This document shows, one piece after another, positions 14,001 through 25,400 of a stretch of DNA of 64,000 bases; the first letter of the stretch is position 1, and every line of letters begins with the position of its first letter. This stretch comes from Burhinus oedicnemus (Eukaryota; Chordata; Aves; Charadriiformes; Burhinidae): the NCBI GenBank assembly GCA_008921705.1, contig VFFE01006842.1, positions 827,321 to 891,320 of the forward strand, read 5' to 3'. The notes beneath the pieces were generated by a model that was not told where the DNA came from, searched no databases, and saw only the letters and a list, made by a program, of their open reading frames with translations. Position numbers and translations under genes: made by a program.

Positions 14001-14090
14001 ATTGCAAGGCCAGAAAGAGCCATTGTGATCACCTCGTATGACCTCTTACATAAAACAGGAGGATGAATGTCATCCAGACTTTTATCCACC
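14001..14090 (-). repeat. Ancient CR1-like LINE 3' end, minus strand
   Basis: The blocks 'aaggccagaaagagccat', 'tgtgatcacctcgtatgacc' and 'tcttacataaaacagg' match in order the reverse complement of an old CR1 3' UTR widespread in turtles, crocodilians and birds. It has the same layout as the younger CR1 copies here (gttggaagggacc, then a gatcatctagtcc block). Much more diverged than the copies at 19, 53 and 57 kb, so an older insertion. Recognised from memory; edges are approximate. Confidence 0.5.
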
Positions 14091-14940
14091 TATCCATTTA
14101 TTCTGAGTGTGCCTCTGAAATATACAGGTCACTTTTTTTCTTCTCCTCTCATCTCTGTGTTTTCAGGATACTCTGCAAACTTTTTGGTTTTTATGCCCTA
14201 TTCAGGAATGATTTTCTACTTTTGCCCAATCCAGGGTAATTGTGCTCCTATCTTAAGCAGTGGCTATGAATCAGACATATATGGATAAGAACAGGCAATT
14301 TGTAACCTCTACTTGATCATATGTTTGAACAATGTAATTTCTTATATTTCATTTCAACAACAGTATTTATTTTTTTACACAAGCTCTGAAAACCAAGCTT
14401 TCTTTGCAGTTTCTGTTTTCATTGTGAAATACTGACCAAAGCTACCAGCCTCATGAAACGCCATGGCTCTGTTAAGCTCATGATGACCTCTGTAGATGTG
14501 AATAGGTTTAAGGCTAGAAAATTTTCTACTAATGGATCCATATGGTAATGAAGGTGTTAAAGCTAAAAGGTTTTTAAAATATGTGTACTCTGACAGGAGT
14601 GGGGAACATGCTGAATCACTTACAACGATGAATATTTAAAAATAGGGCACAGATGTCTAATTTAAATACAGAAATTTTCTTGGCATCTTACTAGTTGTTA
14701 CTACATTTTTTTAACATGTATTTTATTCACACATTCAGATTTACTTGCTCTGATTTGCTTTGTCAACTGCAGGAGGCTGACTGATAATCCACACTTTGAA
14801 AGCTGCCAATGCCTCTCAAACAAATGTGAAATTTAAGTTTGCAGCGTGGACTTCAAAATTGTTCAAAACTTTTAGTCGCTTTGTCATTAAGTTTGGTGGC
14901 TGAGAGTGCTTTTCTGATGGATGAGAAAGAAGAGTTAGAG
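14091..14940. other. AT-rich non-coding DNA
   Basis: No gene or repeat recognised in this stretch. Open frames are short and stop-rich. Confidence 0.6.
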
Positions 14941-15009
14941 GGTGAAATCCTGGCGCCTTTGATATCATGACAGACCTCCCATTGACTGTAATGGGGCCAG
15001 AAGTTCACC
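14941..15009. repeat. Palindromic ancient repeat remnant
   Basis: The left end 'ggtgaaatcctggcgcc' pairs with the right end 'ggggccagaagttcacc', whose reverse complement is ggtgaacttctggcccc: 13 of 17 positions pair around a 35-bp centre that includes 'cccattgactgtaatgggg'. Palindromic repeats with these words (gaaatcctggcccc and ttgacttcaatggg) are common in turtle, crocodilian and bird DNA. A non-autonomous DNA-transposon-like origin is my inference. Confidence 0.45.
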
Positions 15010-18000
15010 TGCTGTTATCTGCTTAGCTATCTGTCTGTACATTTTTAATGTACTCAGGAAAGTGGAATCTGAACACTAGTGTGAAGCTGGGATATGGAAA
15101 TGCCTCTTCTTCCTAAGTGACTCAATTGATTCTGCAGCCTGTAAGATGTGAGGAGCTGCTATTCCTTTATAAAGCAGCTTCAGATAATGCAATATAAAGA
15201 GCAATACAGTATTCACGTAACCTGTTTGTAGTGCACTTAATGTTTCTTTACAACTTGATTTTAAATACTGTTTATAGCCTTTAAAAAAGTAGATAAAATT
15301 ATTTTTGAGAGGAATTAATTTTTGACAAAATAAATGTTTCTTGTACAAGATTTTCATTCTAGTTAACATTTTCCTTGAAAAAAGATTAAAATGATCTTCA
15401 GCTGTGTTTTGTTAATTTTTTCAGCTTTTTTTGACAGAACATTTTTAACAAAAGAAAACAACTTACACCTCAGCTGGCTAAATAACAAATGAAAACCAAT
15501 TTTTAGACTAGTTCTTCTCTCAAAACCCCACATTCCTAAAGTGCTTTTAAATTTCTACACCAAAAAAAAAAAGGTCTGGAGCTTGTCACATAGCAATACA
15601 ATTTGGTATACTTATGATCTAGTTATTCATATGCATTTAAAATACAAAATAGTGAGGCTCTGTTCTTTCTTAACATACCATAATCATGCTGACAAAGTTT
15701 GTCCTACAGAGCTTATCAACTTCTTTTTTCACCATCATCCAAATATTAAATGCAGTATTTAGTAGGTCCATTATGGTAATGCTCATGAAGTCTCTTTCTA
15801 TTCCTAGTGTATGCAGCTATTATTATATTCATTTCTCTAGCAGATTAAACTAAATTGTATTTAGCTCATCTGCACAATGCAGCAATCATTATGAGAAATC
15901 CAGTGCCATGGATCATACTATAAGCAAGACTAGATGGCTATCACGTTTGGTTTTAGGACTGAAGTCTATGAATCTTCATTTATTCCATGCCTTCTGGCTA
16001 ACGAAAAATGTGTAGGTTTGTTTTCTCTAATATGTGCATGTGTCCTTCCGTTGAACATCACTGGCAGATATATAAGTATTAACAAAATGGCTTTGTGAAG
16101 GCCTCAGAGAATTACTTGAGGGGAAGAAACTGATGAAGTTGTATGGGAAAGTGTTAGTATCAAACATCAAGTATGTTCCTGATCTATCAGCAGTGGCAGA
16201 CCTAGTTAAATGTGATGGGTGTGCTAAGCCTCCTTCATAAAGGTTAACGCAAAGGAGGATTTTAATGGCTTTCGTTTTTGTGTTAGATAATAAGGGCTCC
16301 ATTGAAGGCATTTCTCTCTGTTGACCACATTTCACCATCTTCATAATCTTTAATGTGTTCTCAGAAATGCAATGACTCTGTGCTTGGTTGAGCACTTGAT
16401 GCACACAAATACTTTTTGGCCTTGCTCTGACAACTGCTTTCTTTCCATTATACTCACGACTTGCTTTCTAGCTTTCTGGAAGTTGGTTTACTAGAGAAAC
16501 TTCTGTGGATGGTTCCAGCCCTGGTCATTACTATCTGCGTATTTCCATTTCTGAACCTACTGCACTATCTTAATGCATATGCCGTGCAGGCTGCAAAGCT
16601 GAGTCTTTATTTATTTACCTGATAATCCTCGTAAAGTGACTCCTCTGGATGCCTGTCAAGTAATAGTCATTCATATGAGTAATACATGTAGAAAATATAA
16701 TGTGCACTTGAAGCTATACACTCTTTAATTAAATATCAGCATATAAAACGGACACTGAACTATTAATTTTTTTGCCGTTATGAGCTTTGCAGCTGATATT
16801 GCAAACAAAATGCTAAAACACATCTTCCAACAGGGAAACAAGGAACATTACTTCTGTTTATGAACTTTGTCTACTTAATTTGTGCATGGAATTACTTTCC
16901 AAAAAATAGCAACTGCAAAATGAATAAATTACATGTATTTTTATTGAAAAGATTATAACCATAGACATCAGGTAACATGGTGTAATATTTATTATTAGAT
17001 AGCTAATAAGACGCAGAGAGTGAAAGAGATAGAGAGAAAAACAATATGCACATGATTTTAAAGGTAGTAAAAACATGAAAGGAATAAAATCATGCCTTTG
17101 GGTAGGACTTTCCAGAAATGGGGCTAAAACCTGTCATATAAGGTAATTATGACCTGCTGACAAGGTGAATGGTCACGACTTCTGTTTCTCATCGAGATAC
17201 TTATGATTTAAAAGTCCTGGAATGCATAAATAAAATGGTAAGTTTGCCTTGATTACCAGCATCATTTTGTATTTAGTTTCAGAACTTGTTTCCCTGGGAT
17301 ATTATATGTACGTATTATATATATATATAAAACGCGTAGCGATATTTATATAGCATATTGGCAAAGATATATTTTCTTTATTACAGATCTTTCTAGAATA
17401 CTATTAATTGACAGGGATAAAATCCATTAGCAGAACTCATTATTTTTTAAATTTTAATTTATTTACACTGAGAACACCTCCTCCTCAGATGACTGGCTGC
17501 ACTATTAGTAATAAGAATTCTTCTTTGCTATCCCTTTATTAAGGCAGTTAATTCAATTTTGTATGGGGATGAACACTATTGTACGGGTTGAAAAATAGAT
17601 GAGAGATGTGGTAATGAAACTACTGGGGGCTACATCTGGGATCAATTCAACTGTATTTCATATTAGATGTGGTATAAAACGTGCATTATTATTCACATGT
17701 TACTGAGTAAGTAAGGTGTTGGCTAGTATAGAGTGGACATAAACAGTACACAGAAAATGAAGATGAATTTTGTTGCCACATTCTGCAAAGCCCAATATTT
17801 AATTAATGTGAACAGATATCTTTAATCTCTTCCATATTTCTCTAAAGAAGAAGAGAATTAAAATATTGAAATGTAACTGAAGAAAATAGCTTACAAAGTT
17901 TTGCTGTGAGTTTTTGATCTGCTTTAGTGCCGGGTTGTTCAGTAAAGGCAGTCACAGGGTACCCAAGCACAACCACAGCAAGCACCAGCTATACGATAAA

Positions 18001-18482
18001 AAGATCAAGGATTTGCAAAGAGTTGAGTGAGGGTTCTGCGTTTTTACATAGAAATTGCAGGCTACTTAATGTAAAATAATTTGGCAATTCACATTTGCTG
18101 TGATTTACTTATATTTGATTTCTTTGAGATATTGTGAGGCTTACTCTGGATTGACTGTGACATCGGCTTTCTACATCCAGTAACATGAACACCGGAAACA
18201 TGAAGCTTTCTCGAGTCTAAAAATCTGTCACACAATCATCTATCTGTAATGTTATTCTGTACGGATTTCTTCATGAATTATATATAGGTTAAAAGAGTTT
18301 GCCATAAATAGTGGGTTCACAGAAAGGACAGGATGAACATTTGAACTCATTGGTAAAAGGGGGAAGCCATTTTTTACTTTCTCCTCTCAACTTGCAGTCA
18401 CCCATCTAATGCAGCCGGCTACAGATGTAACATTAGTTCAACATTAAAATTCAATAAGCCTCTTTCTTGGTTTCCCCAACAG
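15010..18482. other. AT-rich non-coding DNA upstream of the exon candidate
   Basis: No gene recognised. A seven-copy TA run lies at 17316-17329. Open frames up to 125 codons on the minus strand (16027-16404) have no recognisable similarity. If the exon at 18483 is real, this stretch is its upstream intron. Its last 20 bases (ctttcttggtttccccaacag) form a good acceptor. Confidence 0.55.
17316..17329. repeat. TA dinucleotide run, 7 copies
   Basis: Seven TA dinucleotides followed by an unusual CpG-bearing stretch (aacgcgtagcgat). Simple repeat. Confidence 0.8.
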
Positions 18483-18581
18483 GTCTCAAATATTGCACAG
18501 ACAGGAACTACAAGGCTGTCGCTGCAGCTCTTCCCGAGCGCTGCGAGGAAGCGGATAACACCGTGCCTTTGCTTGACTTAC
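18483..18581 (+). CDS. Candidate internal coding exon of an unrecognised host gene
   Basis: Seen: a strong acceptor (pyrimidine-rich cctctttcttggtttccccaacag ending at 18482) and a consensus gtaagt donor starting at 18582 bracket 99 bp. One frame begins with two bases completing a codon, reads LKYCTDRNYKAVAAA and then LPERCEEADNTVPLLDL, and leaves one base over. That makes it a symmetric phase 1-1 exon, a class common in extracellular modules and cassette exons. A second frame is also open, the third is not. The interval has six internal CpGs in 99 bp while its flanks have almost none, which fits constrained coding sequence. The two cysteines and charged residues look like a secreted or extracellular segment, but I do not recognise the protein. 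Neighbouring exons were not found, so it would sit between long introns. A non-coding exon or chance remains possible. Confidence 0.45.
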
Positions 18582-18589
18582 GTAAGTCA
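18574..18589. promoter_or_regulatory. Perfect 16-bp palindrome over the splice donor
   Basis: tgacttacgtaagtca is its own reverse complement. Its centre TTACGTAA matches the D-box bound by PAR-bZIP and E4BP4-type factors and is also a C/EBP-like site. It overlaps the last eight exon bases and the gtaagt donor, and because it is palindromic it offers a donor on both strands. Factor binding is inference only. Confidence 0.4.
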
Positions 18590-19237
18590 GGTAAATAAAA
18601 GAATTGTTATTTAACGCCGTGAGAACCATTTAACCCTGTGAGGGCTTTTTCCTCTTGTTTTTAAAAACTTTTTTTACCCTTCATAAATTTTGGGATTTTT
18701 TTGTTTACAAAAGCTAGAAAGGAAATGAGAATGTTGAAAAGAGAAAAGAAATAAAATTAATTGTTCCCAGTGCTATGAAGAATGTCCACAGACACGAACG
18801 GCTAACAGTAGTTTGCAATGGTAATTAATCATTCAGTAAGTGGATAAGCAGTCTGTGTGGGAGTGAAAAGGGAAGTTAATCCTGGTTTTATTTCCAGTGT
18901 CATCAGATATCGGGAGAAACACCTCTACAGCTCATCAAGTCACACAAGTATATAGGAAAGTTTGGTGTGCACATATTCTCTCAGAAAACTGTTTCTTTGC
19001 ACATATTATGTATGCGTATTTATTAAACTGTGCATGTATTGTGTAAGCAAAGATCGAGAAACAGAAAGAATTGTATCCTTCCAGAGAAGTTAAGGAAAAT
19101 GAGTACACCCCAAACCTGCTGAAGATGATGCTGTACAATACAGTTCCCAGGCAAACAGTGCTGGTTTGACTAGTGGACAATGCCAGTATATTGAGAAAAG
19201 GAATGAAAACGTTAGGTTTCTAACAAGGATGCAAATA
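18590..19237. other. Non-coding DNA after the exon candidate
   Basis: No gene recognised. Contains an imperfect 18-19 bp tandem duplication at 18609-18644 (atttaacgccgtgag, then atttaaccctgtgag). Otherwise AT-rich and stop-rich. It would be intron if the exon is real. Confidence 0.55.
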
Positions 19238-19490
19238 TGGGTTCAAGTTGTGCCAGGGGAGGTTTAGGCTGGGCATTGGGAAAAAAATTTTCACTGAAAG
19301 AGTTCTCAAACATTGGAAGAGGCTGCCCAGGGAGGTGGTTGAGTCACCATCCCTAGATGTGTTTAAAAATCGTGTAGATGTGGTGCTGAGAGACATGGTT
19401 TAGTGGCAGCCCTGGTAGAGTAGGGTCAATGGTTGGACTAGATGATCTTAAAGGTCTTTTCCAACCTAAACGATTCTATGATTCTATAAA
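19238..19490 (+). mobile_element. CR1 LINE, 3' end fragment
   Basis: Starts at 'ggttcaagttgtgccagggg' and runs through the last ORF2 codons (ggctgcccagggaggtggttgag, the family's [14 protein letters not shown] region) into the 3' UTR. It ends at the CR1-typical short repeat 'gattctatgattctat'. Only about 250 bp of a roughly 4.5-kb family consensus remain, the usual result of incomplete reverse transcription. It is very close to the copy at 57031-57568 on the opposite strand, so both belong to one subfamily. It has no coding capacity. Confidence 0.93.
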
Positions 19491-22400
19491 TAAATACAAA
19501 CTTCCTAATGAAACAGTTGTTTTAAGAATCCAATCTTGGTTAAAACTATAAAATAAAATGAAGTAAGGCACTTGCAATGAGATAGTATTTGTTAATTCTT
19601 CTGGCTTAAGCTCCCTGAAGAAAGAAATAAAAAAGGTAGTTCTCAGGGATGATTAATTATGCTTTTTGAAGAGAATAGATGCATCATTTTCTTACAATAT
19701 TTTGATACTAATGCATGTAAATGTATCTCAAATGAACTGTGAAAAGACAAAGAGTGATTGTATTCTTCTCCCGTAGTTTTCTAAATATCATCTTTGAGGA
19801 TTCTGTCTCTGTACTGTCTCTCTGAATTGTGTTTCTTTCTGCCAATCTACATTGCTAAACTTACTTTGCTAATCCCAGAAATCTTAAATTCATTGCTTAT
19901 TCAAGACCATTTACAACACTTTTACATTCCATGATCTCTCAGTCATGGCAATTTTAAACAGCTATTTGCTTGTCTCAGGTTTCAGAAAACAGAAAAATAT
20001 TGTTTTGCTTCAGCATACGATTAAGAATTGACTCTGTAAGCACTTCTTGTGTGTACTTAACTGCTCAACTGGATAGCAGACTTCACAGGCGTTGTCCTTA
20101 TGACTTACTGTACTGATGTCATTCTCTTTTCTCTTTGTCTGTCTATACGGAAGGTTTATTTGTTAAAAAAAATACATATTCATAATATTCTGAAAGTAGA
20201 TTAGGTTCAAGAATGTATAAAAAGACAAAATTTTTTTTTTTCAGAACGATTTAACAAAATGAAAGTCATGAATAAATAATCTAAACATTGTCATTTCTGA
20301 AATGTTCATCTGAAAACTTTAAGCAGTTCTGCAGGTTTGGGGTTTTTTTGTGTGAAAATAATAAAGCTTATTATAAACATTTAGCTGAAATACTTTGAGG
20401 TGATTTTACTGACTTGCAAAGCTGTGATGAACCTGTTCAGTGAAAACAAAATGTTTTGGCCAACTCTGTATGTCATTTCTCGAAGTATCTGAAAAAGAAC
20501 AAACAGGTGTCCAGCTATTTTTCCTGTATATTTTTTTTCCTTTTCTCAGTACAATAAGCATTTTATACCTCTGATAATGTAGTTGGTTTTATAATGTGGT
20601 TGTGAGGTACTAATCTTATATTAGCATGATACTGAATGTTTAAAGTATAACACAGGGGAATAGAATTAAACTTAAGTATTTCTATACTTATAAGAATATT
20701 TGCTTAGTAGAATGATTATATATCTTATTAAATATAATAAGCGAATGTAACTTTTTGGAATTTTTGTAGAATGTAAGGCATGCGGAGATCACTTGCCTAT
20801 ATTTCATTCATTTAAGCTAAGTATTGGTGTTTCAAGCTACTGCTGCAACACTTGTGCAAATCTCTACTTAATTTAATTCAGATGTAACTTAGACAGTTAC
20901 TTACTTTTTACAGTCATTTAATGTGCAAACTATGATGAAAATGCCAACATTATTGACTTACTATCAAACATAGCTGCTAGAAAAATTTTAAATTTCACAT
21001 TAAACATTTTTTGATTGGGTTTGCTTTTCTCTTGGAGAATTATCTTGTCTTATTCTATCTGGCACTAGCTAGAAGCACAGAGGACTCTAGGAGCTGCGAG
21101 AAAAATACAGCTGTGGGGTTTTTTTTCTGTCTGTCTGCCTTTTTTTTCTGTTCATGGTGCATACACCAAGATTATTTTACATTAATTTTGGACCATTTAT
21201 GAAGCAAGAGCAAAGTTTTTCACACACATTAAAAATTTAAAAGCTTTGTAGTAAGCCAGTAGGTTTATGCTCTTATGTTTAAATGACAACATATAATTCA
21301 CAGGAAAATAGCGTGATGTGTCAAGCGACTCTAGGCAAAAGGGTTTTGTGAGACATTGTGTTCTTTTTTCTCAGCAAGAAACTTGTCGGACCCCTGAGAC
21401 TCCTTAATTATATTCTCTCTAATCTACAAGAGTAGTTGTTGTTGTTCTTGGTTTTTTGAATAGAGTTTACTTGCCAGGTATGTTTATAAATATCCCCAGT
21501 GTCTCAGTCATCTATGAGACACACATAGATCTTTAGGCAAGATGTTTAACATTACTGTGTTTCTTTAGCTATTACACTGGTGCACACCAGCTATAGGTAA
21601 AAATGCTACCAAGGAAGAGCTCTTGCTCTAGCTACACCAGAATCTTCCTCCTCATTGATTTCACAACAGCTTCATGAGGGTTAGCACCTTCTAGATGCGC
21701 CCAACTGATACTGAAAATATAGGGCAATGAATGTACTGACAACAAAAATTTCAAGAAGAGAGCCCTGATGTCTCGTTATTTACCACTTTACAGAAACGAT
21801 GCCAGAAAAAGTGGAATAGTTAACAAAAGAAGATGTCAAACAAGCAGTTTAAAATTCAAGTAGAAGCCCCGCTAAAGCTTGTGGTCTATAGACTGGCTTT
21901 CATGGAGCATGCCTCTGCTCTTAATTCTAACAGTGAGGGCATACCCAGCCCCGGTCATTGGGGCTTCCAAAGCTAGAGAGCAATGATACCTCCTAAAAAT
22001 ATGGCTGTGGCCCCAGTGAATACAGTGAGGAACATATAAAAGATGCTTTTCTAGCAGATTAGGAAGCCATGAAGTTTTATGCACTCTTAGAACGAATTCT
22101 TCACAGCAGTTACAGGCAGTAATTAATCGCCCCTAGTTTTCATCACAGAAAAGATAATAATCTACTTAAGATAATCACTCAGGTCCTCTTTTTAGGTAAT
22201 GGTGAGGCTGTCTCCTTGAGAGGATAAGTCCTAGTTTTAGATCCACATATTAGGTTGGGAATGGTTCCTCAAGGGCTCACATAAGGAACCCAGACAGCTA
22301 ATTTAAGTGAGGTAATCTGGAGACCTTTCTTCTGCAAACCACATCCAGAGACCTTGCTCCTGTTTCAGTTTTATTTAGCCTAGCACTGATTCAAGTATTT

Positions 22401-25400
22401 TTCTACCTTTGTACTTTTCACTCTTTTGGTAGGAATTTTGTTGCTTTTAAGCACGAAGCCTGGTACATATTTTTTTAGAAATTTGCTGATGTGTAAGATT
22501 TGATACTGTTATTCCCCTTTTGTGACAGGTAATATGATTTTATTCTATATGCAAAATACTGATGAAATTGTAAGTGATAATAAACCATCCTACATTTTTG
22601 CTGTCTATGGCATAGCAGTCATCTGGAAAGTTTTTATGAAAGCAATGGGTGTTTTGGAAATATCTGCCTAACAGTTATGATATCATGGAGCAGGAAAGCA
22701 GACAAATGAGATTCACTATGACTTAAAAGGCTTACTGACTTCCAAAGAACTGGGATAGGCTGTGAGGACAGAAGGCAAAATCCAGAAATTGGGGGGAAGC
22801 AAGGATTAAGAGAAGGAGGTGTATCTCAGCACCTCAGAGAACTGTGAGAAGTTAAAAAGACATTTCAGAAACTATTTGAAGGGATATAATACCCGGGATT
22901 TGGAAAAGCTTAGCTTGACCAAAGACAACCAGTATTGGAAAGGAATGCTATGCTTCACTCTCTTGTAATTCTTTGTGAATGCTACAGCTGGAGAAGGCAA
23001 TGGCACAGTATATATAGTGCTTAGATTATCAGTAAATGTCTGACAGGGTCATATTAAAAGTTTATGTCTACAGTGTTGAGCCATGACACAAATGACTGGC
23101 TCACAGATTGTGAAACTGGTTTAAATAAGAAACAAACAAGAAAAAAGCTATGACGTAAAAAAAATAAAAAAGCAGGTAAGGACTAGCTAAAGACATTAAG
23201 AATAAGGAAGTTACACATTCTGCCTTCTTGTTTCACATGAGTGCCATGGGGCCTGATGTCTGATGGGAGCAATACCTTCAAGCCAGCAAGTTTCTTAATG
23301 CTCAGAAAGGAGAACAATGGGGGATAGGATCACCAGATTCACAATGACAAACAACAAAATTCACTGTAGATTAATAAAGAATCGTATGCCTCGGTACCAC
23401 GAATGGGAAAGCAAAGGCTATGTTTTAAGGTTAAGGACTCTAGCAAACTCCGCATATTCTGCAATACATCCATGTAGCTGGGCGTTACACAGTGGCTCTG
23501 ATTTCCATAGTTATGATCCCAGTGTAAGATACCTAGATAGTATGGGTAATTCTCAGAAGAAGCTTCCACGTTCTTGTGTTTCACATCTCTTTTTGACACC
23601 CATGCTCTCCCCATAACAAGTGAGTTTTATTATATGTATTTTTTCATCATTTGTAGCCAGAATATGTTTTCTAAAGAAGATTTAACCTGAATGGCAAAAT
23701 TTTAAATATATTAAAGAACTGATTATGCATTTGATGAAGTACTGTTTAAAAATAAGTAAAATTTTATACTCAGAATTGGAGTTGATGGACTGGAGCTAAA
23801 ACAGTCTGATATTTTTTGAAAGGTTTGCACAGATTTTCTCTTTTGTCTTTCAGTCTACATAAGTAGTTGCAGGCTGAATGACTGTTTCAAAATAAAGTTG
23901 TAAGAGTACCAAAACATGAATGAGTAATAAAACAAATAGCAATCTTGAAAACGCACATAACTTAGCCAAGAACACATCTACACTATTCTTGGTAAATGTT
24001 TCTAGCTCCTCTTTCCTGTTTTCTTCCCCCCCCGCAAAGTGACTGGACTCAGAGAACTGGCTTTTCACAGCCATGCCTAGATCTGAGTTACATCTATTCA
24101 ATTGAAATGCTATGATCTAAAAAAGAACGAGCAAAATGGTAGAAACTCCGATTTTGTTGTTGTTGTTGTCACTATTTTTGTTGTTTTTGTGAGGTTTTTT
24201 TAACCACATGGAACATTGAGATTCTGGGTTTGCAGTGAGTAAATTTGATCATTCAACAACACACAGAAATAGCATCAGTACACAGCGGAAAACAGTTCTC
24301 TGGAAATTCACAGTTTCTGAATGTTACCTTTTCTGTTTAACTCTGTTTTCTTCACTTATTTTAGAGTCTGTTAATTTAGAGAAACACAATACTCCTAAAA
24401 CTATATAGATTTTTGAATTACTGTTGTTTTATGAAATACAAGCATTTTCCTCAACTTGAGTGCTGTAACGAAAAGACAGCAACAAAAACAGCTAATGGGA
24501 AAAAAAAATAAATAAATCCCACCATTATGCACAATAAGTGTTCACAACAATGTAAAACAATCTCTCTTCAAACTGGGTGAGTGCCAGCTCCTATAAGCTA
24601 TTAACTGTGCAGCTTTAACAGAACAATATTAAACATGACAAGAACTCATCTGAGAGCACTAGCAAAAGAGAAGGGTCTGTCTGAGTTGTCCTCCCGTTGA
24701 ACTTAGAGCGCCTAAACAAACAGAAAATGTCATTAACTCGCAGCTACGAGTGTGCCAATTTATTGTCAGAGGAAATACTTCAAGACTGCTGTCACTTTCT
24801 TAGAGTATTAAAACCTTGATAATCCCAAGTTAAGTTCTCAGATGTATTTTGATGTCTGTTTTCTGGAAGAAGGTGCCAAACAAAAGTATTCCCTGTACTG
24901 GTACTAAGAAGGATCTGCTTGAGTGAAGTCTTATCTCTTTGAGTTCAGTGCTCCCTGATTTCTCTGGAGGAGGGTGGGATGTAGCTTAAAAATAGCTTCC
25001 ATTTTTTTATTATAAACATTCGTTACATACATGCAATTACTTGGATCAATGCTGAAACTGAGGTGTTGTCAGCTGTGAACCCAACCAGCTGAAAGTTTCC
25101 CCTGAATAAGATTTTATGGAATTTTTCAGCACTTCAGCAGTGAACTGAATGTTGACCAGTATGATAGCAATGATGAAAACTGAACCTGAGGTTTGAAGAT
25201 GTTTGCAGATCCCCAGTTCTTTTAAGATGATCAGAGGAGCGTTGCTAAAGCCCCTGGCCGCGCAAGTGGTTCAGGTAAACCCAATTCCCTTTTCGTGAAC
25301 AGGGCATGGGTTATGTGTTGAAATTCCCTGGGTTGTAACCTGCTGAAGGATATCTAACCTGAAGGACACCGAACCCTCAGAACAGCTTGATCTAACCCTT

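Noticed and set aside
15076..15369. 97-codon minus-strand open frame, lysine and leucine rich
   Set aside because: AT-driven composition, no splice sites or family likeness; frames of this size are expected by chance in 64 kb.
16027..16404. 125-codon minus-strand open frame
   Set aside because: No recognisable domain, no CpG enrichment and no convincing splice signals; probably chance.
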